This document shows positions 1 to 10,176 of a stretch of DNA of 64,000 nucleotides, in pieces. The notes under the pieces were generated by a model, which saw only the letters and a list, made by a program, of their open reading frames with translations, made no database searches and was not told the origin of the DNA. The position numbers and the translations under genes were made by a program. This DNA is from Grifola frondosa (lineage: Eukaryota; Basidiomycota; Agaricomycetes; Polyporales; Grifolaceae): assembly GCA_001683735.1 (NCBI GenBank), contig LUGG01000009.1, forward strand, positions 558,001 through 622,000, given 5' to 3'. Numbering within the stretch: the first letter of the stretch is position 1; every line of letters begins with the position of its first letter.

Positions 1-785
1 CGACATCCATGGCGATCCTCTTCGCGTACTAGCGAGAGGATACTCATTAACACCCGCGCGCCGAACATGCAGGGGACGCTGGGCGGTTCGACGTTGTCAG
101 TTGGGTGAATGCGCTACACGATGGACGGATGCGACGCACGCGTCTAAGAACCCGCTGAACAGAATCTTGAGCGTGGACGAAAATCGAAACATAAACAGGT
201 TCAAGAGGAAAACGACTGAGGCGCGAGTGATGAGCTTCCTTCAAGGTCATGATGGCAAAACCGAGCGTACCTGTGACACTGACGTGTTCGAAGGATTTTC
301 GAACTGAGACGATTCGCACAAAGCATGACAGTTCTGACTACATACCATGCATAGTATAGGCGCTCACGCACTAGACAAACACATGAATAGCCGAAGCCAG
401 TTCAAGGAGCGGACAGAGCTCACAGAAAAGAAGAAGTAACGGCGTCATGGCATGGCGGTTTCGGAAGCGAAGAGTTCTATATACCGTCATTACGCACAGC
501 GTTGAAGTCTGAAATGTGAATGATGAAAAGACACGGTGATTCAGAAGAAAGCAAGCATACTGTCAAAATGCCGACAACGAATGCCGCAAACACGTAGTCC
601 GGCACTGGTTGAACAAAAGATGAAAACTCCACCGCTAAACGACCAAGAGGACCAAAAATTTGCCTGTGCCGTAGCAGCCAGTTATGATCCCTCTATTCAT
701 TCATGGATACGATCAGGATTTGATATAGACCATGAGGTGACTACACACTAACCCTGGAATCGGCACAACTGACCAGAAGTATTCT
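1..785. other. No gene recognised at left edge
   Basis: Short open frames occur on both strands, the longest about 90 codons, but none shows a recognisable domain, a run of coherent splice sites or a credible start context. The left edge may hold the end of a gene that starts outside the window. I see no RNA gene or repeat here. Confidence 0.3.
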
Positions 786-1893
786 TCAGTGGATTCTCTG
801 TCTAAGATCGAATTTTCCAAACCACTCACGACTGATGTGCAACAGTGCTTTTATGGACACAACGGCGCTACTTATGGTGCTCAGGATATGACGAAGTATA
901 GAGATCGTCGATATTAAGTAAGCGTGCACTGACCAAGCTGTGATTGAAGCTGAGTATTGGCAACACGTCAGATTAGAACGTTGAAGGAGCGTAATCCAAG
1001 ACCCACTTGAATACATCGCCGATAAGAAGACCAACACATAGAGCGATCTGTTGTACAGAATCCATACCCTTTGATGATCAAGTTGTTGCGTCGTTTCGCC
1101 TCCCTAGCATCGGTGGCGCACATACTCACCGGAGTGCGAAGACAAATTCTACAGACCACCACATCACTTGAGGGCCAGCAATCTGGATTTTTGTGGCCAC
1201 ATTACAACTAAAACAGATGCGGTGATGAGGCTCGGGAAGAACATCATACTTAGAAGAATGCAGCCTACAACTGCACATGGAAAATCAATGAACGGTTACT
1301 AGAAGAAGTTAATGTCGATGCCAAACCTTGTCTGAGGGTCATTGGAGAGATGTAATCCTAGGAAGCATGGTTAATTGCCTGGTAATGCTTTTGTGGACGT
1401 CGAGAGCTTGCCGCCGACTACAAAAGCATGTGTAGCAACGCCGAAATATCTAATCTGGATAGATTTGTCAACTTGGCTCCAATCATTGTTCATAGCACCA
1501 ACCCATAACTGTAAGACTCTGACATTAGCGTGCTGGTAGAGAATGCTGAATGAACATACAAATAAAGCTTTGCTTAGCTTCATTTTCGATCGCCAAATTA
1601 CGTCGATCTGCCACAGTTGCCGATCAGAGATAATCGTGAATTAAGCAGGATAAACACTCACTTCTTCGCCAAATGTAATGCTACAGTCAAACCTAGTGAG
1701 GCATGAGCAATGTTCTACCGCATTAAGTAGCGGCCTCACAAGAGAAGTGCTAAAGAGGCGACTGTTGAAATTCAACGGCATGATGCTCAGCACTACATTC
1801 TTTTTGAAAGCATGAAGTCTACATACCATTAGCATATACGGAGATTCTGAGCTCCCATAGCGGTTGAAGAAATTCTGCGACAATGTCTGACAT
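786..1893 (-). CDS. DUF6533-type multi-helix membrane protein (probable, exon ends uncertain)
   Basis: On the minus strand an ATG at 1893 opens MSDIVAEFLQPLWELRI, followed by a GTATGT donor. A later exon ends TFGEE at a GTGAGT donor (about 1656). After a CAG acceptor the frame resumes as IDVIWRSKMKLSKALFV. The joined pattern, a hydrophobic stretch then (L)TF-x-EE-hydrophobic-x-x-IW and a helix beginning SKALF, is the hallmark of DUF6533, the N-terminal part of a large family of basidiomycete seven-helix membrane proteins of unknown function. Further hydrophobic segments follow down to about 786, but I could not assemble the C-terminal exons, and the stop given is only the end of the last open hydrophobic frame. 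It may be partly degenerate. The domain call is fairly firm; the right-to-left extent is not. Confidence 0.5.
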
Positions 1894-3213
1894 AGCTGTT
1901 GCGAGAATGAAACGATGACTCGAGGTTTAACCCCTTATGTGCCTGCCGTAGTTATAGTTTATACGGCGAAACTCATTCAGCGTACCTGGGACGTGACTAT
2001 GGAAAGAAGACGCATCGTGTGACACGAATACTGTTCGGAATCGTGTTTCATCGGATTTAATATGGGATATGGCATCCCAGGCCCAATGGCCGAACGAACA
2101 TCGACATCTATCCCGAGCATCGCGTTCTTGCTTCGAACCAAAGTCGCATTATGTTACAGGGCTGCAAGAAATGAAATATTCCCTTCAACTTTGATCCACG
2201 ATGCCAGAAGCCCAATTGCTTGCATGGCCCGGCAGATCTTGATGGTTCAAAATTTCACTAAAAGTGAAGCACTAGAACGAGGTATCCTGATATGCCTGAT
2301 AAGACAAGAGATCCTGCGGGTGGTTGACATAAGAGATGGCCGACCGGAGAGAAAGGAGAGATCGTCGAACAGTAGCGTTTTCCCCAACGAGCCTGACTGA
2401 GTATATTCGCTGACAGCGTAACAGGCGGCGATTAAAACCTTGCAACCGCCTATGTCTTCTCGACTTCGCTCCGTTGACAGGATCGACTCGAAAGGCCCCC
2501 TCTTGCCTGCGATTTGCCAGTGGCTCAGCTTCAAGCGCTTAACGATGGCCGCTCGTTTCCTACGCCGATATCACGGATATCAGAACGCGCATTGAAAAGT
2601 GAAAAGGACCGACCAGAACAGATGAAATTTGCATCTCTCGTCCTTGAAACAGGAACTGAGCACGACATGGCCTCAATATGTGGATTGTCAAGAGGAATGG
2701 CTTTCGGTCTGGACATGGGCGATCATCATAGGGATACTCATTGTCGTGCGCAACGAGGACATGCCGCCGCATAGCACAATTGCGCCATCACCTCCCGAAT
2801 CAGTGCTCCGACTTCAAACATCAAACCCAATCATCCTCGGATGCATTTTGATACGTCCAGAAGGAGTCCCCGTGGGAATTAGCCCAGGGGCTGTGTGATA
2901 AAAGAATGCCATTTTGACGCCACAAAGACAACAAGCTGCGTGGCGACTTAATCCGAAGCTCTAGAGTTCCAAATAGTTCAATCCGTAGAATAGCACAATG
3001 AAGGAGAGTGGGGGTAACTAGACGCGATATATGAGTTGTATGTATGTAGGAGAGAAGGCAACGGGTAACGGGCAATGCATATATATAGAACAAGACAGCA
3101 GATGACAGTGAGAGATCCATAATCATGATGGGACGGCCAGTGTGAAGGTAGCGCGCGAATAAGGAGCCTAGGCTAGGGAGAAGGAAGATGGAGTGCATAG
3201 AGAAAACGTAGAA
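1894..3213. other. Intergenic, no recognised gene
   Basis: A plus-strand frame of 112 codons (2062-2400) and one of 89 codons (2629-2898) are open, but neither resembles a known family and I find no supporting splice structure. They could be exons of an unrecognised gene. The right part is the 3' flank of the Ras gene. Confidence 0.3.
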
Positions 3214-4331
3214 TTAAACAATGACACAACCTCCACAGCAACCACCAGCACCATCGTCGGGATGGTCTTTGCCAGAGCTGAAAGCTCCCGGCGTAGGTGC
3301 GGAGGGCTGCACACCTGGACGACCCGTCTGCTGCTCCTATAGATACACACGTGTGTCAGAAATGTCGAACTAAACTGCAGAAACGCCATCTAACCTTATT
3401 ATACTTTCTGATCTCGCGAACAAGCTGGCTAAATGCCTCGTCGACATTGATGCGCTGCTTAGCCGAAGTCTCAATGAACCTGCAGCCAAAATGTTTCGCG
3501 AGATCGCGGCCCTCTGAAGGAAGAACTATACGTCAACGTCATCCATAAGTATGACTTGACTCGACTGACCGTTCATGCCGACCTGCCGTTCGTACTCCAA
3601 ATCACTTTTGTTGGCAACAACAATCACCGGGAACGAATCTTGGTCCTTTACTCGGAGGATTTGTTGATAAAAGGTGCTGATCTCCTCAAACGAGTTACGG
3701 GAAGTAATGGAGTAGACAAGCAAAAAGCCCTCTCCTGTGCGCATATATTGTTCTCGCATTGCCCTGCAAAGTGCGTGAGTTATCAAGGGTTTCACATACT
3801 CGTATGAACGCACCCATATTCCTCTTGACCGGCGGTATCAAGCACGTCCAAGAGAGCTACCTCGTCATCGATTACGCATTGTTTGCGATACGAGTCTACA
3901 AGATTGCGATGAGAACTGCCTCATAGCGAATTCTACCATACGTATCCATGTACAAAGGAAAGCACATGTTCGGAGATCATGCGTTGAAGGACAAACGTAT
4001 CCGAGCGTTATCGTACGCTCCTCCGGACAGAGGAACACAATGGGTGCATCCACGGCCTAGACCGGATGGTAAAGAAATTAAAGCCTCCACACTCACCCTC
4101 AATGGTAGGATCATACTCGTCTACGAAATGACTCTGAATGAACTGAATGGTCAAAGCGGACTTCCCAACACCTAACCGGTAGCATGTCATTGAGAAGAAC
4201 AAAGACGGTCGGCCGATTACATACCACCACCGCCGACGACGACAAGCTTATACTCTCGAAGGAATTGTGACTGCAGATAGAGTGTCAGGACCGCGGACGA
4301 CAGAATATATGTTCAGCCGCACCCTAGACAT
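3214..4331 (-). CDS. RAS1: Ras-family small GTPase, canonical, with CAAX box
   Basis: Membrane-anchored molecular switch of the Ras subfamily; in fungi it acts upstream of adenylate cyclase and MAP-kinase modules in growth and mating. Seven exons can be joined by canonical splice sites into about 213 residues. Exon 1 is three codons (ATG at 4329-4331), then a 52-nt intron, then [15 protein letters not shown]. All G boxes are present: G1 GGGGVGKS, switch I YDPTIED, G3 [10 protein letters not shown]4 NKSD and G5 ETSAK. The effector loop and switch II match classical Ras. The last exon gives a Pro/Gly-rich hypervariable tail ending CCGGCVIV: a CVIV CAAX box for prenylation preceded by a CC pair that could be palmitoylated. 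The next gene on the same strand is a degenerate Ras paralogue. Very sure of family; exon borders are predicted. Confidence 0.95.
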
Positions 4332-5574
4332 CGCTTATAACGTCGAAATGAGGGCAAGGGATGTGAGGGGGGAAGGACGAGCAATAGAGGAAGGAAGGCG
4401 ATCCGTGTAAGATGGACGAGGGATTTGGGACGGAGCGCGCGCGTATTGAGCGTCCGAAACAAATAAGACCAAATTTCCCTTCTAGGGTGACAATGTGGCT
4501 GAGAGTTTCAAGCTTGAGTTTGGGCTTCAATTCCAAACCTCACCCCCTTACTTATGTCTCAGACGTTCAACAACTATCTGGGACACAAATATCTTGGGCA
4601 ATATTCATCTTCACAGACTTGTGAGAGTTTCCATCGGCCTTTCAGGCTCCCTCCTCGCAAGTGCTCTTGATGTCAACTGCGGCATCATGATCATTCTGAA
4701 GTCGGAGTCGGACGTTGTCTACTAAATGAATGATATGAATGATCTATCATGGTTCTTCCGTTTGGAGAGAAGGCCCCATGATAGCTCCAGCTACTGTCAG
4801 AATGAAGGAGATCCAAGTATGTATCACAGCTTTGGAGGTATCCATCGTGTAAGTGAGTTTGTGTCTCGGGATCTCATGATAACTGTCAGATGATGGATAA
4901 CAACGTCTAGAATAGGCTTCCTTTTAATCACGCATTAAGTTCATGACTGATCCCAGCTCCAAATCTGGTACACGCTCATTATTTCTTACCTTCTCCGCGA
5001 CCTTACTCACCATTTCTCATTGTTATAATGTCAGGAGCACACAGTTCAGTTGTTGTGGATTGTCTCAGTAACCCGTTTGAGTTCCTCCAGTCGAGGATAA
5101 GGATGAGTTTCCAACAGCATCAGATACGTAACTGCCACCCACTTCATGCAGTGTCTTTGGCAGAACACGAGAACAGCGCTCGTCCCGGACAGTATCGGAC
5201 AGCCACAGCCACAATCCATATGGTCGTCAATGTTGCTCGTGCAGTTTGATTGATTTTTAATACCAGTTGAGCTGAGCAGTTGATCGATATCGTTCTCAAT
5301 ATCTATCACGCTCACGCCAATGTAGGTTCAACAGTACAGGGAACCTAAGTTGTGGCGCAGATTCACATGGACACAGGATTATCACACGCTTTCCTTCGAC
5401 GCTCGCTCGAAACTCAAAGTTCATGTGGGCATCAGATTACAACACAGCCTGATAAGCATCCGAGTCGTTCGGCAGGCTGATTAGGGATCGGTTCTAATTC
5501 AAGTTGACGTTTCTGGAGGCAAGACTATAGCTAGTATGTTCTGGTTAAAGCGGTCATCACGGTACGTACGTTCC
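4332..5574. other. Gap between the two Ras genes; possible relic of a DUF6534-like membrane protein
   Basis: Around 4600-4740 (+) the frame reads IGLSGSLLASALDVNCGIMI followed by a Ser/Arg-rich stretch visible only after a frame change. This resembles the late transmembrane segment plus 'SRT' motif of DUF6534 membrane proteins, so it may be a decayed copy. Nothing else is convincing. A minus-strand frame at 5046-5315 (89 codons, Cys-rich) is open but unrecognised. Confidence 0.2.
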
Positions 5575-6446
5575 TCACTCCCTGGCCTCTTGCAAGAGAC
5601 TGATGAATGCCTCGGTGACATTGATGTTGTCTTTGGCAGACGTCTCAAAAAAGCTACATCCAAAAGCTCTCGCCAGTGCTTGTCCTTCTACAATTTGATT
5701 TCAATATCAGGGGCGACGATGCGCTGTATTGCAGGAAGATGACATACCATCAGCACTGACCTCACGATAGTATTTGATATCTGACATGGTTGCGACGAGA
5801 ATGGTAGGTAGCGACTTAGAATCCTCTTGTCTAACTCGGAGTATGCGGTCTCGATATCCATTGATAGCTTGGAAACTAGACCGCGATGTCGTTGAATATA
5901 CGAGCACAAATCCGTCACTTTCGCTACAGCATCTCTCTGCAAACTGCTGAAATAATGTCGAAGGATATCAAAAACGAAGAATACGATTTGCCTTCGAAGA
6001 CGAACCTCTTCATTATCTGAGCCCCACAGGTCGGGAAAGATCAAGAATTTGACAGCAGCATTGTGCTCTTCGATCTTCAGCATCTTCCTGTAAGGCATTA
6101 AACATGCGGTGCATGTCAGCGTGTCCATCGTTCACACTCATAATGACTCCAGTACAGCGTCGTGTGCAATTCTCATGCTGTTAGGGCAAATGAGCACGTA
6201 CGTTCAACAGTTATGTCGTACTCCCCAAACCAGTCATTTGCGAACCGAAGCGGTGCCAAGGCATGCTTTCCGCTGCCTAACATCAACGTCATCAGCAATG
6301 ACTACACTCTCCCAGGAGCCTGAGATTGTTACTTGCCTCTATCACCAAACACTGCGACCTTGTACTCTTCGAACTGACGAGAGTGTAATCGACAATGTTG
6401 GTTACCGACGAATTTATATATCGACTCTCACCAGCTTAGGGCCCAT
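5575..6446 (-). CDS. Degenerate Ras-like protein (probable pseudo-GTPase, no CAAX)
   Basis: A divergent Ras-fold protein next to canonical RAS1. From ATG 6444-6446 the exons read MGPKL / FEEYKVAVFGDRG / SGKHALAPLRFANDWFGEYD and onward, aligning along the whole Ras domain. G1 is GDRGSGKH, so the Mg-binding Ser/Thr after the lysine is His. Switch I keeps a Thr (EYDITVE). G3 is DLWGS, keeping DxxG but losing the catalytic Gln. G4 is TMSD instead of NKxD. G5 keeps ETSAK. Intron 2 needs a GC-AG pair (donor GCAAGT). A 61-nt intron before QFAERCCSESD restores exactly the Ras spacing between G3 and the next strand. The frame ends LLQEARE-stop, or a few residues later if a GTGAGG donor is used; either way there is no CAAX box. 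Continuous splicing and conserved hydrophobic core argue for a maintained protein that binds nucleotide weakly or not at all. Confidence 0.85.
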
Positions 6447-7042
6447 GCTGTGGTGGGATCCTAATGCCTATCGCCAAGTCTGAACTAAACTTAATCCTTA
6501 TCAGCAGAGATGGAAGGTCAAGAATGTCATGAGCGATATAATAAGTTATCCTACTCCCTGCCATGCCGAACTGATGGGGGATATCAAATGTCAATGGGGC
6601 TGTGACATCTTAAGGGGAGATAAATAACGACACTATAGATATGAGTAGCTGTCAGATGACAGTGAAATTCACACTGACCCGAGTGGTGTCTAGAGATACA
6701 TAGAATTATAGATAAAACGAGCGTGCTTCTTGTCGACTACAGGTTTGATGTAGTGAGTTTGTACAATCCTCCATCTCCGCAACGAACAGTCCAGCTATCA
6801 TATCACAGAGAAAGTCGTGTGCACGGACGTAAGGGGAACTTCATGGAGGACGACGACAATGACAACTGAAAATAGCAAGCTGGCTCAATCGACTCAGGCA
6901 GGTAATAGACTAGCTAGACATGCCTGTGCGAGATGACAGAATCCAAATAATGATATGCGCAAGACGTGTGGACAGCAGTAGCATAGACGATGGCAATTAC
7001 GATGTGGGAGCGCGAACAGGGCTGTGGCAAGAATAGATTTCA
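6447..7042. other. Intergenic, 5' flank of Ras-like gene and 3' flank of receptor gene
   Basis: No open frame of note. This stretch should contain the promoter of the Ras-like gene and the terminator of the receptor gene; I see no distinct motif. Confidence 0.4.
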
Positions 7043-9742
7043 TCAGATGTAGCCGTACGGCCTGGGAGTTTTTGGTTCCGTGCCCCGCAGTCCACGCAGT
7101 GCAGCCGCGGATGACGGCGGCGTTCCGACTGCGCTCAAACTCGCCTGGCGAACGGGAGTGGGGAGACCTAGAGATCCGTTGAACCCATTTGGAGTCCTGA
7201 CAGAAGCGAGTGGCCTGGCTGAGACAGGAGGCCTGGCCGAACCAAGCGGAGGTCTCGCAGAGATGGGATACCTCGCTGAACTAAGAGGCATCGCTGAAGG
7301 AGGAGGTCTCGCCAATGCCATTGGCATCAAAGCCGAAGGCATCGTCGAAGAAGGCATCCTGGCCGAAGCAGAAGCCATAGACGACGACGGAGTCCGCGGT
7401 GACAGATTAAGCGCGGAGGGGACATTGAGCTTTTCGTCCAGTGATTTAGATCGTCGGCGGGCTGTCTTCGTCGATGCAGCGGTCCGTCTGCGCGACACAG
7501 ACCCCACCAGCATGTTTGCCATGGCGAGACTGCGTGGCAGCTCTAGCAACTCTTTCTGTTCCGCACCCTTCCCCGTGATTGCGGACGACTTTGGAGGTGG
7601 GATAACAGCTGGGTCTGCGACAGCGATCAGTTTCGCCATAGAAAGGTCATCCTTCGTCTTGGGCGGGACTGGTAATGTCACCGCGTCCTCTGGACTGTTC
7701 GTCTCTCGAGCAGGGGATCGAGCGAGATACATGATGATGAACGAGTCGCGAGAACCTGTAGACGAACGGGTAGACTGATTATCCCTAGCTATCGTTGTCA
7801 TGTCGGGCGGAGGAGTCATAAGATTAACCGTAGTAAGCATTGCGTCCAACACAGGTGAATCCTCTGGTGGATTGGAGGGCTGTCGCACCACCGGAGAACG
7901 AGTCGTGCGACGAGGAACGGGTAGGCCAATGGACAGTGCTGGGAGGCGTTTATCCTGCTTATATACCGGTTCTGGCACCGCAATCTGGGCATTGATATCC
8001 GCAACAGTGGCAATCGGACGTGTGATTGTCACGGAAGGTACAGGAGCGGTAGACTGCGATTTTCTCTTGAAAGACATGGCACGTGACACACGACTAAGGT
8101 TCTGAGACACGGTTTCGGATACAATGGAGGATGGCTGTAGCCGCGATACACTGCGCGGAGGAGGTACCCATGGCGCCCGCTCAGACTTGCTATCTGACGC
8201 AGGATATGCGAAGGCCTTCTCAATGCTATTTGGAGTTTGAGGCGAAGCGTCGCCGACAGAGACAGGTGACTTGCTCAGCGCAAAAAAGCTCTCCATGTCT
8301 GCTTCTCGTAACCGAGCAGGTGTTTCGTTCATGAACGGCGCCAAGATCCGAAGCGTGTTGCACAGAATCAGCGCATTGGCCAGGCCTATGACGGCTTGAT
8401 GAGTGCAACTCGATATTTGTGAAAGAGAGCTTACCAATCATTGAAGCAAAGGCAGTCGCGAACACCTGGAACTTGAACGGCACACCCAGACCAGCGGATG
8501 GCATAAGACTCGCCACAGTTTGGGGAAGAAGCAGAACATTGAATGCTGATAGATTGGTCAGAAAGAGTAAATGTAATAAATGATTGGCCCGTACCGAAAG
8601 GATACCTGGACAACAATTATTAGTGTGCTAAATTGTTAAATCTCCAGATGGGAACTTACCAGAGCATACTCCTGGTGACTGCAGCAATGAAGCGTTTGTA
8701 TTCAAGTGTAGTGTTGCTCGCAACACTCCATCGCGCGCGCGCATTCAGCTTGAAATTCAACCCATCCTTGAAGCTCAATGTGCCCCGCAGTACAAGGAAA
8801 ATGAGTATGTTGAACACCACAGAAATGAGAGAAGCTAAACTGATCTGGAATACAACATCTTCATGTTATTTTGAGAAACGATAGACAAGATTGTTACCTA
8901 CCGGAACAAGGTGCAAGGTGGTGTGCAGACCTGACCAGCGTTGGGAGATCCCGCAAGACATTCCGTTAAATCCGTAGATAGGGCCCAGGGTCCCATTTGA
9001 GATAAACGTTGGTACAGCCCCTGACAAAAGTAAGACATCAGATAGAATGGCCTTTGTTGAGTGGATATCTACCTATCAAGACAGCGATAAGCCATCCCCC
9101 GATAATAGCAGTTACACGAATCCAATGAGGTAACCGATTGCGCAACACAAGGGTGTTGAAGGTATGTATCACAATAGCGCCAGTAAAGTAAGACCCTCCC
9201 GAATCTCCAATGAGAATCAAAATTCCTATCCATCGTGGTATGTCAGGCATCTCGTATATCTAAGGAAGTATTGACTAACCTTGTGCGCTGCATAGAGCCC
9301 CTGCAGTCAAGTAAAAAGTCAACACAAGTTTCGTTTTTTCGTTTTCAGGACCGTAAAAATATACCTTCTGTAACACCTTTGTGACCGATCCATCCCGCGT
9401 TGATAATCGCAGCGATACTGCTCAGGACATTGCTCAAGAGTAACGAAGCAACGTAGGCTCCTAACTGCGTATTGAAGAAGACGCGCGAATGGTGAGCATC
9501 TCGTTTTCTGGCACTCCTGAACAAAGAGACCAAGGACGCCGAAGAGTGGCGCAGGAGCACGTAAGCAATAGCAGCAAGAGAAACCGACGCGAAGAACACA
9601 ACAGCCTGAGAACCAAATTTTCGCTCGTGAATTCATCCAAATGTCCCAAAGGTGAAATAACACTTACAATGAGCGACAAGCCCTCACCACGCTGGTATTC
9701 ATGAAACGACATGATGTGCACGCACGAATCTACGAACGGCAA
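7043..9742 (-). CDS. Seven-transmembrane receptor-like protein with long Ser/Pro-rich cytoplasmic tail
   Basis: Probable G-protein-coupled receptor of the fungal Git3/cAMP-receptor-like group, plasma membrane. Translation may start at 9742 or at the in-frame ATG 9712 (MSFHEYQRGEGLSLI). Exons joined by GT-AG introns give helices in order: AVVFFASVSLAAIAYVLL; GAYVASLLLSNVLSSIAAII; a segment with GGSYFTGAIVIHTFNTLVL; WIRVTAIIGGWLIAVLIG; ISLASLISVVFNILIFLVL; a segment around TVASLMPSAGLGVPF; and GLANALILCNTLRILAPFM. The HTFN-x-LVLR motif after helix 3 and the short WIRV loop are typical of fungal Git3-like receptors. The last exon (7043 to about 8390) adds some 440 cytoplasmic residues rich in Ser, Pro, Ala and Arg, with degenerate SARPP-type repeats near the end, a likely phosphorylation platform. 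Ligand unknown. Class is moderately sure, seven-helix architecture more so. Confidence 0.82.
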
Positions 9743-10176
9743 AAAAATGAATGTGCACAGAAAATGAAACGAAAGGGTTCAGAGCTCCAAGAACTGTCCC
9801 GGACAGACTGGCCAGAATTGCTGTGAACCGCAAAAAAGGTCGTCCTGCGCCTGGCGGTCGAACGTGAGATGTTTGACCGAAGCAGACGGAGAGGATCCGG
9901 TCCAATTGAACGAAGAAACGAACGAGAGGGAGTCGTTACAAAGTGGCAACAAGTCGAACAGGGCGGCGGCTGAGGTCCCCCACTTCAAATCAGGTCACTC
10001 TGACCGGTGGCGATGCGAAATCATGATCCCCTGATGCTCACGCAGACTGCTCGTCACCATCTCGGTCGCGACGGCGGGAGTTGCAACGCGAAAACGCGAA
10101 CACAAGTCTCTCACGACCCAAGATACGTCAACAGAGCAACCTGGTAATAACAGTGTATATACGGTGGTCACAGATG
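9743..10176. other. Intergenic between receptor 5' end and polymerase eta 3' end
   Basis: Both neighbours are on the minus strand, so this holds the receptor promoter and the polymerase terminator. No gene or repeat seen. Confidence 0.4.

Noticed and set aside
7080..7778. 232-codon plus-strand frame
   Set aside because: It is the complement of the low-complexity Ser/Pro/Ala/Arg tail of the receptor gene on the minus strand, with no independent start or domain.
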